Notes: generated by a model not told the origin, from the sequence alone. A stretch of DNA of 64,000 bases from CBDBES01 sp965204465 (GCA_965204465.1 OZ241995.1:682001-746000); one strand, 5' to 3'; shown: positions 44,414 through 54,057, counted from the stretch's first letter. Numbers and translations: made by a program.

Positions 44414-44957
44414 ATTGAAAAATTATTTGGTTTTATTGACCTTTATATTGTTGCCGTTTTCAGAAAATTGTCAGACTGAAGAATCAGGAGAATTAATAGG
44501 AGAATTAAAAGGTTGCACAGAAGCTGATTGTAGCTATTCGAGTGAAAAAATTATATTTGCATCATTTTCGAACAACCTGGATATGGGGTATCAGATCAGA
44601 TTGTCTTTAGATGATGATATCCATGTAATACGGTGTATCTTTGGACCCGGAAGAAGATCTGTAATACAATACATCACTGAAGAGAAAGTAGACCAGGGTA
44701 TATCTTATTGTTCTAAAGGTCGTTTAGTTGTAAAGGTTAACCCAAACAGGGGGGAGACAGAGGAATCCCAAACAGTGGGGATCGTGATTTTTCCCCTGGA
44801 TGATATAAATAGGGAACGACCTATAGGAATGAAGAAAGTAATCAATCCAAAATATGAGATAGACTATCCAAATGGAGAAGATTGTCTACCCGCATGTGAA
44901 AGTACCCGAATACAAGTTGAAGTTGATATGGAATCCACAGACTTAATACTAAAATAA
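44403..44957 (+). CDS. small secreted protein with variable N-terminal patch, copy A
   Basis: The start is taken as the ATG at 44403, overlapping the protease stop; an in-frame ATG lies 12 bases upstream. The signal peptide is MTFKLKNYLVLLTFILLPFS, followed by ENCQTEE, where the Cys could be a lipidation site though the lipobox is weak. Mature residues about 35-55 (GCTEADCSYSSEKIIFASF) form a patch that differs in every copy, including length. The remaining 130 residues are identical in all three. Several cysteines could form disulfides. No family is recognised. It may be an inhibitor, chaperone or partner of the protease; this is only inference from position. Confidence 0.72.
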   Translation: MTFKLKNYLVLLTFILLPFSENCQTEESGELIGELKGCTEADCSYSSEKIIFASFSNNLDMGYQIRLSLDDDIHVIRCIFGPGRRSVIQYITEEKVDQGISYCSKGRLVVKVNPNRGETEESQTVGIVIFPLDDINRERPIGMKKVINPKYEIDYPNGEDCLPACESTRIQVEVDMESTDLILK

Positions 44958-44984
44958 ATATTTTTTTCCTTCGCGACTAACAGA

Positions 44985-45779
44985 TCATGAGTCTATCATC
45001 CAATATACTCCCAAATAACTAAATAAGGTCAAAAATATCAAGTTTGATATAGCATGATATAGAAAATATTTAAAGTTATATTGGATATAAAAATGAAAGG
45101 ATAATTTAAAAAGGACTAAAGCTAAGCATATAGATAGTATGAATGGAATAAAACGATATAAATAAAGAGCCTTTATATATGCGATCGACTCTGTTCTTAG
45201 ATCCCTATTGATCCCTAATGTTTTTTTTAAATAGACTGTCGGTATATTATGAAGTTTATGAGATAAGGATAAATAGTCTTTTATACTGTTTGGCAAGGCT
45301 ATAGTTTTTTTAACAAATTTTTCGGTATCGATTGAAGTTTTACTTAGATCATGAACGTATCCATTTTTCATGAAGAGTCTATTTTTTTTCACAGTTACTT
45401 CTGATGCCGTAATTAAATGATAATTTTTCTCATCATTATAGACAATATCAAATAACTTATATATCCCTTTCGTTTTGCTGGCATGAAAGTAAAATAAAAT
45501 AATGTTATTTTCTAGCCGTAAGAATCTTCTATAAGATAGACTCTTCGTACCAACTTTCTCTTGATTAAATCTTAGAACTTTATCTGCATAAATCTCTTTG
45601 GCAAGTTCTTTCCAATGATAAGCATAATTTTCTCTTATAGAAAAATTTAAGAGTAAAAAAAATATTGAGAATATGATCATTAACGCTATTAAAGTTTTTT
45701 CATTTCTTTTATGTAAAGCAACATTTAACCAAAAGCCTTTGGAATTGAAATAATAAATAGTAAAAGGCAATAGTTCCAT
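44985..45779 (-). pseudogene. 3' fragment of the fused LptF-LptG permease, copy A
   Basis: This encodes the last ~260 residues of the 739-residue permease at 58531, with identical protein sequence. At 45773, just after ggcaatag, it joins sequence from the RCC1 gene, which supplies an accidental ATG (MELLPFT). It lacks most membrane helices and any promoter of its own. It is probably non-functional and marks how the cassette was copied. Confidence 0.88.
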
Positions 45780-45834
45780 TATTCTTCTTCTTCGTTTTCT
45801 TCCTTTTCCTCCTTCAATTCTAATTGAGGCTGAT

Positions 45835-46395
45835 ATGAGAGGCAGGAATATATTTAGACCCTCTGTTGATCCTGATAGCCTTTCTGCGAGTTTATGGCAT
45901 ACATGTGCCGTTTCTAATGGAACGGCTTATTGCTGGGGGCATAACGCTAATGGTCGTATACTTGGCCATGGAGAAATAAACCATATTTTTTCGACACCCA
46001 AAGAGGTTTCTTCATTAGGCAGTGAATATGTTAGTACTATCTCTACATCTGATTCGCATACATGCGCGATTCAAAATGGGGCAGTCAAATGCTGGGGTAG
46101 TAATTATAGAGGTAAGTTAGGGGATAATTCAACCACGTGGCGAACCAGACCTGTAAATGTTTTTGGAATATCTTCCGGTGCGACTTCCATCTCCTTAGGG
46201 CGTCACCATACTTGTGCCGTGGTGAATGGAACAGCCTATTGCTGGGGAAACAACTCATCGGGGCAATTAGGCAATCCATTCCGGGGTGGAGAAAGAAGTC
46301 TGGTCCCTATACCAGTTCATCCTGGTCCGGACGCAGTGGGATCTGGAGGTACAAGCGGAGAGGAGTCTGAGATGGATATCGTTTTAGGAGAGTGA
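45835..46395 (+). pseudogene. RCC1 blades 5-7, promoterless cassette B
   Basis: The region is homologous to the last three blades of the giant lipoprotein from RNIFRPSVDPD onward (about 45841) through the same SEMDIVLGE end. It has no signal peptide, no Shine-Dalgarno sequence and no promoter that I can see, but the frame is open. Differences from cassette A cluster just before HTC (SLWHTC, SDSHTC, GRHHTC against SSHTC, NNHTC, FFHTC) and after DNST (TWRTRP against ITRTRP). It is a candidate silent donor for gene conversion. Confidence 0.8.
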
Positions 46396-46429
46396 TAAGA
46401 TGAAAAATTGTATTTCAAGGAGGATCAGA

Positions 46430-47398
46430 ATGAGGGAGAATAGTTTACTTTTTGCTTTAGCATTACTTATCTTTGGATTTCCAGGTTGCAAAGAAAAAGA
46501 AAAAGAAGAGGATAGATGCCTGGCCACTATACCTGGAATCAATGCAGGTGCAGTTGAATCACTTGATTCTAGAATAGTTACCAAAGCAGGTAGAATTGTA
46601 GGAGGTGGTGCACCCAATGGAGACCTTAGATTTGTTGCTCCCGATGCTATGTTTGCTAATGATAATGATAATTCAGATTATCAAGCTGGCGTAGAACATA
46701 TTGCTCACGTCTTACCTATTGGATGCACTGGTTGGATGATATCCAGAAACCACATGCTCACGGCAGGGCATTGTTTTTTTGATCAAGGTGCAGAAATAAC
46801 GGATCAAATCATTGATCCAACTAGTACTTGCCAAGAAGGAGCATCTTGTGCTTTTTTTGATGAATTGGAATCAGGGAATTTCCCGATTACTGGCCCAGAT
46901 AATTTTTTGGTTCGTGCAATTGTTGCTAATTTGTATAACAGGAATGGAGACTATGTCTTATTGGAATTGGCACAAGCCGCCGATGATTCTGGGATTATGC
47001 GTTCCGCTGGAGATGTATGGGGTTGGTTTGATCTGGATGCAAATCCACCTCTACTAGCTAGATTATATATAGCAGGTTTTGGAGCAATTACACTAGACTT
47101 CCCTAATTCGATCTTTAATGGAACTGTTATGAATATAGATAGCTCTACAAATTGCGCCTTAGTGGATACATGCAGGCTTGATTTCGTAAATCGAAACGTT
47201 TTTGAGCATACATGTGATTCTGGAAGAGGCAATTCAGGATCTCCCATAGTAGATTTTAATACAGGCAGGGCAATCGGTGTTCATGATGGCAGAAATCCTT
47301 TCGTCGATTCTAACTATGGAACTACGATCAGCTCCATTGTAAATAGACTTGACAACAATGATAATGGTATTATAGATGCTATTGAAGATGACCTTTAA
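46430..47398 (+). CDS. V8-like serine protease lipoprotein, copy B
   Basis: Same start context and domain order as copy A, with the lipobox FGFPGC, catalytic TAGHC and GNSGSP, and the calcium-loop-like tail. I count 15 amino-acid replacements from copy A after the start and saw only one synonymous change. Clusters include AHVLPIG for ARIFPVR and FDEL for FNRL. The residue before GNSGSP is Arg (CDSGRG), shared with copy D. The gene is intact with its own aaggagg, but no promoter is evident, so expression depends on read-through. Confidence 0.85.
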   Translation: MRENSLLFALALLIFGFPGCKEKEKEEDRCLATIPGINAGAVESLDSRIVTKAGRIVGGGAPNGDLRFVAPDAMFANDNDNSDYQAGVEHIAHVLPIGCTGWMISRNHMLTAGHCFFDQGAEITDQIIDPTSTCQEGASCAFFDELESGNFPITGPDNFLVRAIVANLYNRNGDYVLLELAQAADDSGIMRSAGDVWGWFDLDANPPLLARLYIAGFGAITLDFPNSIFNGTVMNIDSSTNCALVDTCRLDFVNRNVFEHTCDSGRGNSGSPIVDFNTGRAIGVHDGRNPFVDSNYGTTISSIVNRLDNNDNGIIDAIEDDL

Positions 47399-47945
47399 AT
47401 TGAAAAATTATTTGGTTTTATTGACCTTTATATTGTTGCCGTTTTCAGAAAATTGTCAGACTGAAGAATCAGGAGAATTAATAGGAGAATTAAAAGGTTG
47501 CTCAACAGAAGTTGCTTGTAGCTATTGGAGTGAAAAAATTATATTGGTATCATTTTCGAACAACCTGGATATGGGGTATCAGATCAGATTGTCTTTAGAT
47601 GATGATATCCATGTAATACGGTGTATCTTTGGACCCGGAAGAAGATCTGTAATACAATACATCACTGAAGAGAAAGTAGACCAGGGTATATCTTATTGTT
47701 CTAAAGGTCGTTTAGTTGTAAAGGTTAACCCAAACAGGGGGGAGACAGAGGAATCCCAAACAGTGGGGATCGTGATTTTTCCCCTGGATGATATAAATAG
47801 GGAACGACCTATAGGAATGAAGAAAGTAATCAATCCAAAATATGAGATAGACTATCCAAATGGAGAAGATTGTCTACCCGCATGTGAAAGTACCCGAATA
47901 CAAGTTGAAGTTGATATGGAATCCACAGACTTAATACTAAAATAA
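47388..47945 (+). CDS. small secreted protein, copy B
   Basis: As copy A except for the patch after the signal peptide, which reads GCSTEVACSYWSEKIILVSF and is one residue longer. All downstream residues match copies A and D. It overlaps the protease stop and converges with the LptFG fragment 27 bases away. Confidence 0.72.
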   Translation: MTFKLKNYLVLLTFILLPFSENCQTEESGELIGELKGCSTEVACSYWSEKIILVSFSNNLDMGYQIRLSLDDDIHVIRCIFGPGRRSVIQYITEEKVDQGISYCSKGRLVVKVNPNRGETEESQTVGIVIFPLDDINRERPIGMKKVINPKYEIDYPNGEDCLPACESTRIQVEVDMESTDLILK

Positions 47946-47972
47946 ATATTTTTTTCCTTCGCGACTAACAGA

Positions 47973-48767
47973 TCATGAGTCTATCATCCAATATACTCCC
48001 AAATAACTAAATAAGGTCAAAAATATCAAGTTTGATATAGCATGATATAGAAAATATTTAAAGTTATATTGGATATAAAAATGAAAGGATAATTTAAAAA
48101 GGACTAAAGCTAAGCATATAGATAGTATGAATGGAATAAAACGATATAAATAAAGAGCCTTTATATATGCGATCGACTCTGTTCTTAGATCCCTATTGAT
48201 CCCTAATGTTTTTTTTAAATAGACTGTCGGTATATTATGAAGTTTATGAGATAAGGATAAATAGTCTTTTATACTGTTTGGCAAGGCTATAGTTTTTTTA
48301 ACAAATTTTTCGGTATCGATTGAAGTTTTACTTAGATCATGAACGTATCCATTTTTCATGAAGAGTCTATTTTTTTTCACAGTTACTTCTGATGCCGTAA
48401 TTAAATGATAATTTTTCTCATCATTATAGACAATATCAAATAACTTATATATCCCTTTCGTTTTGCTGGCATGAAAGTAAAATAAAATAATGTTATTTTC
48501 TAGCCGTAAGAATCTTCTATAAGATAGACTCTTCGTACCAACTTTCTCTTGATTAAATCTTAGAACTTTATCTGCATAAATCTCTTTGGCAAGTTCTTTC
48601 CAATGATAAGCATAATTTTCTCTTATAGAAAAATTTAAGAGTAAAAAAAATATTGAGAATATGATCATTAACGCTATTAAAGTTTTTTCATTTCTTTTAT
48701 GTAAAGCAACATTTAACCAAAAGCCTTTGGAATTGAAATAATAAATAGTAAAAGGCAATAGTTCCAT
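47973..48767 (-). pseudogene. 3' fragment of the fused LptF-LptG permease, copy B
   Basis: Protein-identical to copy A and to the C-terminus of the intact permease. Homology to the permease ends after ggcaatag at 48761. Beyond it the sequence continues directly as RCC1 sequence of cassette C (ttccattaagccc), which exposes the original recombination joint. Confidence 0.88.
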
Positions 48768-49371
48768 TAAGCCCTTTTCTTCTTCTACTAGTCCTTTTAC
48801 TCAATTTCTGGCTCGTATAAGAGGCAGTAATATATTTAGACCCTCTGTTGATCCTGATAGCCTTTCTGCGGGTTCAAGGCATACATGTGCCGTTTCTAAT
48901 GGAACGGCTTATTGCTGGGGGCATAACGCTAATGGTATACTTGGCCATGGAGAAATAAACCATATTTTTTCGACACCCAAAGAGGTTTCTTCATTAGGCA
49001 GTGAATATGTTAGTACTATCTCTACATCTGATACGCATACATGCGCGATTCAAAATGGGGCAGTCAAATGCTGGGGTAGTAATTATAAAGGTAAGTTAGG
49101 GGATAATTCAACCACGTGGCGAACCAGACCTGTAAATGTTTTTGGAATATCTTCCGGTGCGACTTCCATCTCCTCGGGGTACAGCCATACTTGTGCCGTG
49201 GTGAATGGAACAGCCTATTGCTGGGGAAACAACTCATCGGGGCAATTAGGCAATCCATTCCGGGGTGGAGAAAGAAGTCTGGTTCCTATACCAGTTCATC
49301 CTGGTCCGGACGCAGTGGGATCTGGAGGTACAAGCGGAGAGTCTGAGATGGATATCGTTTTAGGAGAGTGA
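48761..49371 (+). pseudogene. RCC1 blades 5-7, startless cassette C
   Basis: An open frame homologous to the giant lipoprotein from about IKPFSSSTS to the SEMDIVLGE end, with no start codon, signal or promoter. It lacks one codon in NGILGHG and one in GESEMD. Its variable sites read GSRHTC, SDTHTC and GYSHTC. It begins at the joint with the LptFG fragment and includes about 60 bases of RCC1 sequence not present in B. Confidence 0.78.
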
Positions 49372-49405
49372 TAAGATGAAAGATTGTATTTTAAGGAGGA
49401 TCAGA

Positions 49406-49774
49406 ATGAGGGATGTAAGCAATATGAGAAGAAAAATTGGATTATTCAGCAGTAGTCTTTTGGTTCTTGCTGTTTTTATGTTTTTGGGATGCAAATTAAT
49501 TTTTACCTGCAAGGAAGGGCATCGTTGTGGCACAGATTTTGTTGATGTAAAGGACTGTAGCTCTTGTAAAAGGGGCGAAGATGAGCTTGATGGTTGTTGT
49601 AGAACATTCTTAAGGCCAATATTAGACTGTGACTATTCAGAAAATGAGCATAGTCAATGTGAAAGTTACTCCGAGGTGCGAGTAATAACATTTGGAAATG
49701 AAAATCTAGAACTAGGGGGTAGTGGATCAATAAATTCTTACTGTGATGATAAATGCAATGATTATCAGGATTAG
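49406..49774 (+). CDS. small cysteine-rich lipoprotein
   Basis: The start at 49406 uses the same leader as the protease genes (gaaagattgtattttaagg, then aggatcagaATG). An internal ATG (MRRKIGLFSSSLLVLAVFMFLGC) gives a typical lipoprotein signal with FLGC. The mature part has about a dozen cysteines (CKEGHRC, CSSCKRGEDELDGCC, CDDKC), which suggests a disulfide-locked surface protein. The gene is unrelated to the protease, so another gene has been placed behind the RCC1 leader in this cassette. It overlaps the next gene by 32 bases. Confidence 0.7.
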   Translation: MRDVSNMRRKIGLFSSSLLVLAVFMFLGCKLIFTCKEGHRCGTDFVDVKDCSSCKRGEDELDGCCRTFLRPILDCDYSENEHSQCESYSEVRVITFGNENLELGGSGSINSYCDDKCNDYQD

Positions 49775-50924
49775 TAATGCATTGGAATTCAAATATACAG
49801 TATTCTTTTCATTCCATATCTCATTTTTGTTCTTATCCGGACATTCATTCCATTTATCTGGTGCAGAAATCCAATTAAAAAAACTGGTTCAATATGATCT
49901 ACATAGAGAGCCCAGGATATCGGTCATTACTTCTTCTTATCATATAAACGAAAAAGGAAATATACTCATAGAAGAATATGATCAGGACTATTTGTATTTA
50001 TCTATATATGATCAATCCAAACGAATGAAATCCTTTAAGATAAATAAGAATAAAATGGAGTTGAGCTCCAGGAATATGAAGCTATCTTTTTTAAATGACA
50101 ATAGAGTCCGCATACAGGAATATAAACCCAATCCACTCTTTCAATTCAGTAAAGAAAATAAAGACCAGCCCATCTATCATACTAAGCTGATTGAAATACT
50201 GCCCAATGGTTCGATCAATCTGAACAAGACCCTCAAAAGACCATTTAAAATACTTCCAGACTATAAGATGGACCAAAGCAACAGGATTGCAATGGGACTG
50301 CCCATACGCTCTTTTCCTGCCTTTATACATGATTATATTTTCTCAATAGAGAAAGATCGTATCCAAAAAATAAGAATGAATACTAGAATGCATACAAGAA
50401 GAATCAGTGACATTCGCATTCATTTAACCGTGCCTATTCGTCTGGGAAAATATATAACCCTAAATACAAAAAAATTGGTCGATGATAGAATAAAAGGATA
50501 TTTTACAAGAAAGTCAAAAGATAAATATTTATATATTTATGAAATAGATACCAATCATAAGAAAATTACAAAAATTGCAAAAGGATCTTTAAGGATTCAT
50601 TCCCATATAGACTCAAAAGAAAGGATATTAAAAGAATTCTCCAATAGGTTTTATATCCGCAGGGTTTCTTATTCAAGGATCCATGGCCTTTTATTCTTTA
50701 CAATAGGCAGACTCTCCGTGGTTAAGACAGATAAAATGCGTAGAAAAAGCATTGTGCAAAAATTTCTGGGCTATTTCCTCAGAAGAACAAATCAATTAAA
50801 ATGGATTCCCTCCCCTGTAGATCTCAAGCAACATGTTTTCATTGGAGTCTATAAAAATACTCTTTTTTTTGCCAGATCTCTTTCAAACAGGCTTGAAATA
50901 TCAAGATTCAGGGTCGTATTGTGA
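49743..50924 (+). CDS. exported protein of unknown function
   Basis: A 393-residue protein with an N-terminal hydrophobic stretch (YTVFFSFHISFLFLSGHSF) that could be a signal or anchor. It is otherwise basic and beta-rich, with many Tyr/Ile strands (YLYLSIYDQS, YLYIYEIDTNHKKI, RIHGLLFFTIGRLSVVKTD). It may fold as repeated beta blades, but no motif is recognised. The start is uncertain among several early ATG codons. It is coupled to the following OMP gene (stop TGA overlaps its GTG). Pieces of a second copy survive at 61639 and 63212. Confidence 0.6.
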   Translation: MMINAMIIRISNALEFKYTVFFSFHISFLFLSGHSFHLSGAEIQLKKLVQYDLHREPRISVITSSYHINEKGNILIEEYDQDYLYLSIYDQSKRMKSFKINKNKMELSSRNMKLSFLNDNRVRIQEYKPNPLFQFSKENKDQPIYHTKLIEILPNGSINLNKTLKRPFKILPDYKMDQSNRIAMGLPIRSFPAFIHDYIFSIEKDRIQKIRMNTRMHTRRISDIRIHLTVPIRLGKYITLNTKKLVDDRIKGYFTRKSKDKYLYIYEIDTNHKKITKIAKGSLRIHSHIDSKERILKEFSNRFYIRRVSYSRIHGLLFFTIGRLSVVKTDKMRRKSIVQKFLGYFLRRTNQLKWIPSPVDLKQHVFIGVYKNTLFFARSLSNRLEISRFRVVL

Positions 50925-51568
50925 CCCGTCAGTGCCTTAGAATGATTTTCATTGCCTTTCTTCTGGTTGGCAATATTCCAGGGCAGGAATTAAATACAGA
51001 AGAAACAATCAATGATAAAGATAAAAAACAGAAAAAGTATTTCTCTCAGGCAGGTACACTCGAATATGGGGGTTCTGTATCTGCTTCATTTATTGCCCAG
51101 AACTTGAACAGAGATAATTGCTGTAATCCTCTTATCAATTTATTCCTTGGACTCGGTACCGCATACTATTTAATTGATTCTATTCACATAAATCTTGGTT
51201 TCAATTTTCATTTCCGCAGATGGCAATTTAATGATAATCGAGATGTCTATATTGATCTTTATTTCTTTCCAGCGATTGGTTTGGGCTATACTTTTCCTGT
51301 TTCCAATACCCTTTTTTTTGATATTGAAGTGGATATAGGGCATGACATTCCTACTGATGCAATAACCATGGATGCACTTATCTTTACCAATTTACACATA
51401 TCCACTGACTTTGCCTTTAAATTCACTCTGGATAAGGCATTGATCAACATATACTTGTATTATAATATTGAAGTGAATGTTGTGCAAGATTTCTATAGAG
51501 GATCCACATCTCACCGATTAGGACTTGGCATAGGGTATTCTCTCTACTCTCTACTATCTATTGATTGA
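50921..51568 (+). CDS. OMP-like protein, pair member 1, copy 1
   Basis: A 215-residue protein with a signal peptide (MIFIAFLLVGNIPGQ, after about seven extra residues from a GTG start) and beta-barrel-like strands (LGLGTAYYLIDSIHINLGFNFHF, IDLYFFPAIGLGYTFPV, LGLGIGYSLYSLLSID). It starts inside the stop of the 393-residue gene and its stop overlaps the next OMP gene by four bases. Its copy at 61713 differs at only about five residues. Confidence 0.72.
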   Translation: MTRQCLRMIFIAFLLVGNIPGQELNTEETINDKDKKQKKYFSQAGTLEYGGSVSASFIAQNLNRDNCCNPLINLFLGLGTAYYLIDSIHINLGFNFHFRRWQFNDNRDVYIDLYFFPAIGLGYTFPVSNTLFFDIEVDIGHDIPTDAITMDALIFTNLHISTDFAFKFTLDKALINIYLYYNIEVNVVQDFYRGSTSHRLGLGIGYSLYSLLSID

Positions 51569-52224
51569 ATGAGCTATTTATGAACATATTCTATAAAAAA
51601 TTTATTTTATTCTTTCTTTTATCGATAAATTCTTTTCTGATGACCCATAAGAATATTCTTGGTGAAGAAGGGAAGACAAAAAAAGAGAAATATTTTTCCC
51701 AAGCCAGTACAATCGAATATACGAGTTCTATATCCACTTCATTCAATTATAGCGATCTAAATGAAAATATTTGTTGTGATGGTTATTCTATCTATCTGAG
51801 CATTAACCCCAACATTGCCTATTATTTGATCAATGCACTACATATAGATATGAGCCTGGGATTCTATTTTTCTTACAGAGGGGGGATGGCTTCAGAAAAC
51901 AACAGGAGAATCATTTCATGGAGAAATAGGGTTTCTCTCAATATATCTCCATCCATTGGGGCTGGGTATACCTTTATGATCGTGGATAATCTTTTCTTTG
52001 ATATCAAGAGTAATATAAGTGTGAATATTCCTATCTATGCCTCTTTCGTATTCATGGAAATAGGAATTGGATTTGATTTTAAATTAGCCCTGGGAAATGG
52101 ACTCATCAATTCAGGAATGGGTTATTCAATAGGATATACAATAACCCAAGATTCTTCCTGGAATTCATTATCCAATGGTCTTTACCTCAACCTGGGATAT
52201 TCCATATACTTTCATCTAGATTGA
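51565..52224 (+). CDS. OMP-like protein, pair member 2, copy 1
   Basis: A 219-residue protein related to its upstream neighbour (KYFSQASTIEY... AYYLINALHIDMSLGFYFSYR). The signal peptide is FILFFLLSINSFLMTHKNILG. The central strands from DMSLGFYF to NLFFDI are the same as in the 62357 copy, but the stretches around NYSDLNENICCDGYSIYLSINPN and KSNISVNIPIYASFVFMEIG differ strongly. These would be loops exposed outside the cell. Confidence 0.72.
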   Translation: MNELFMNIFYKKFILFFLLSINSFLMTHKNILGEEGKTKKEKYFSQASTIEYTSSISTSFNYSDLNENICCDGYSIYLSINPNIAYYLINALHIDMSLGFYFSYRGGMASENNRRIISWRNRVSLNISPSIGAGYTFMIVDNLFFDIKSNISVNIPIYASFVFMEIGIGFDFKLALGNGLINSGMGYSIGYTITQDSSWNSLSNGLYLNLGYSIYFHLD

Positions 52225-52249
52225 TCTGTATACCAGCGATGCCTATCGA

Positions 52250-53404
52250 ATGAAAAAATATATTCTACATCATATTCTTAAAAGAGTATTCCTATTCTTC
52301 TTTGTTTTCATGATCATATGCTTATTCATAGGATCAGGAAATGAATTGAATATACTCCATAAATTGTTTGGTTTGAATAATGACTCTTACTATTCAGTTT
52401 ACCTTTTTATTGCCCATCTTTATTTGATAGAATATCTACCCGTTTGCTTCTTCCTGACTTTTTTTCTATTAGGGAATCTCATTCAAGCGAATAATGTGAT
52501 CTTCTTAGCTCAATTAATGGGTTATGATCTGCATAGTAAATGTAAAAGGTATCTGATCATAATCTCTACTTTATCTACGGTTGTTCTGGTATTTTACAAG
52601 GGATTTTTTATCCCTGATTTTTTGAACAAAGAATTAAAATACTTACCCAAGAATACGATAAAAAACTTTTTTTCTGATCCAATGTCTTTTTTAGAGAAAG
52701 ATTCTCTGAATAGAATTGGCAATTACTTCATAAAATTTCAAAAAGTAAATGAAACCCAAAATGGCAAGTATACTCACTGGAGTTTTTTAGATGTTTCTAT
52801 ATTTGAAATAAATCCAAATATAAACACAACCTTGATCCAGAAGATATATAGATGCAACCGTATAGAGATTGATTCTGATATATCTTCTTATATTGAATTC
52901 GATCGTTGTGTAAGATTAGAAAGGACCAGTAATATTGTAACAAATAATTTCACCTCAAAGAAGATGACCATCAATCGACTAAAAAAAACGGATATCTATA
53001 CCACTCTGGTAAAGAAATATAATAAAATAGATCTGATCGATAAACTTCCCTATCATATAAAAAAATACACCTATTCCATTGGCTTCATTGTAGATTTCAT
53101 TTTAAATAAACCATGCCCTGGAGGTGGTTTTACCATATTCGAAAAGATATGCTACTTTTTAGCCATGATCATATACTCTTCACTAGGATATTTCATTGCA
53201 ATTCATTTTAAACATATCTTTCCATTTGATTCTAAAGGGTTTGTATTATTCATCTATACTCTTTTACCAATGATATTGAATATTATTTTTACTCTTGTAC
53301 AAGAACAAAAGTATGCCTGGTTTGAAATAACCTACTTCTTACCTCTCCTTTTGTCAATATTTACTTATATACTATTATGGAAGAAAAAAAGTTTTCTATC
53401 TTAA
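52250..53404 (+). CDS. LptF/LptG-family permease (first subunit)
   Basis: A 384-residue protein with the LptF/G layout: three N-terminal helices (FLFFFVFMIICLFIG, LPVCFFLTFFLLGNLI, IIISTLSTVVLVFYKGFFI), a periplasmic domain of about 170 residues and three C-terminal helices (ICYFLAMIIYSSLGYFI, FVLFIYTLLPMILNIIF, ITYFLPLLLSIFTYIL). Such permeases extract LPS or related lipids from the inner membrane. Here it heads a permease-ATPase-permease unit with coupled spacing (28-base overlap with the ATPase). Strong divergence suggests a different cargo, but this is inference. Confidence 0.75.
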   Translation: MKKYILHHILKRVFLFFFVFMIICLFIGSGNELNILHKLFGLNNDSYYSVYLFIAHLYLIEYLPVCFFLTFFLLGNLIQANNVIFLAQLMGYDLHSKCKRYLIIISTLSTVVLVFYKGFFIPDFLNKELKYLPKNTIKNFFSDPMSFLEKDSLNRIGNYFIKFQKVNETQNGKYTHWSFLDVSIFEINPNINTTLIQKIYRCNRIEIDSDISSYIEFDRCVRLERTSNIVTNNFTSKKMTINRLKKTDIYTTLVKKYNKIDLIDKLPYHIKKYTYSIGFIVDFILNKPCPGGGFTIFEKICYFLAMIIYSSLGYFIAIHFKHIFPFDSKGFVLFIYTLLPMILNIIFTLVQEQKYAWFEITYFLPLLLSIFTYILLWKKKSFLS

Positions 53405-54057
53405 ATATTAAAAATTTGTCTAAGTCTTTTGGCAAGAATAGAATATTTAAAGATGCAAATATTGAAATAAAACAAAATCGACTTATGCTTTTACGTGGGT
53501 CTAATGGATCGGGTAAGTCAACATTTTTGAAAATGATCATGGGATTAGAACAGCCTTCTTCTGGTAAGATTCTTTTTCACTCGGAAGAAATAAATCAATT
53601 AAAAGTTTTTGAACGCTCTATTAGAGGTATCTCATTTATGCCACAAAATTACTTTTTGTTAGAAAAAAATACAGTTCAGGAGAATATTAATCTTATTGAA
53701 GAAATTCTTCATGATAGAGTGAATAGATATTGCAAAAGTTTGAGCTCACATGAAAAATATAAAAAAATATTCGATTTTACTACTCTTTATCCTCAGATAG
53801 TGGAAACCTTATCCAGAGGAGAAAAAAGGAAATTAGAATTTTGGATCACTTTATTGGCAAGCAATAAATTAATTCTATTGGATGAACCATTTTCCGCCTG
53901 GGATAAAAACTCTGCTCAATATGGCTTTGAATTGATTCAGGAAATGAAGGATAAAATTACGATCATCATGGTTGAACATGGATTTGATAGAGATCTTAAC
54001 AAAATTGCCGATTCTATTTTTGAAATTGATCAACAAAAGATTATTCAAATAAAATAA
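53377..54057 (+). CDS. ABC-transporter ATPase, LptB-like, diverged signature
   Basis: A 226-residue ATPase with Walker A GSNGSGKST at 41-49, Q-loop MPQNYF, Walker B LILLDEP and H-loop His in VEHGF. The signature reads LSRGEKRKLEF instead of LSGGQ/LSGGE, with the second residue of the GG pair replaced. The D-loop is SAWDK. It lies between two LptF/G-like permease genes, with one shared base at its end, so the three form one transporter. The altered signature may slow ATP turnover. Confidence 0.82.
   Translation: MEEKKFSILNIKNLSKSFGKNRIFKDANIEIKQNRLMLLRGSNGSGKSTFLKMIMGLEQPSSGKILFHSEEINQLKVFERSIRGISFMPQNYFLLEKNTVQENINLIEEILHDRVNRYCKSLSSHEKYKKIFDFTTLYPQIVETLSRGEKRKLEFWITLLASNKLILLDEPFSAWDKNSAQYGFELIQEMKDKITIIMVEHGFDRDLNKIADSIFEIDQQKIIQIK

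Larger units (their letters stand above)
42855..45779. repeat. RCC1-protease cassette A (attached to the full gene)
   Basis: About 2.9 kb spanning RCC1 blades 5-7, the protease gene, the small secreted-protein gene and an LptFG 3' fragment. The same order recurs from 45841 (B) and, with the intact permease, from 56456 (D). Copy C at 48771 shares only the RCC1 part and leader. A and B are directly tandem. Confidence 0.9.
45841..48770. repeat. RCC1-protease cassette B
   Basis: Second ~2.9-kb cassette in direct tandem with A: RCC1 blades 5-7, protease, small secreted protein, LptFG fragment. About 60 bases of pyrimidine-rich sequence at 45781-45840 separate A from B and match cassette C only loosely. 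Confidence 0.9.
50846..52339. repeat. 1.5-kb duplicated block, copy 1 (OMP pair)
   Basis: Holds the 3' end of the 393-residue gene, both OMP-like genes and the first ~90 bases of the LptF-like gene. It recurs at 61640-63143 in the same direction. Gene 1 is almost unchanged between copies, while gene 2 differs in patches. Confidence 0.88.
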
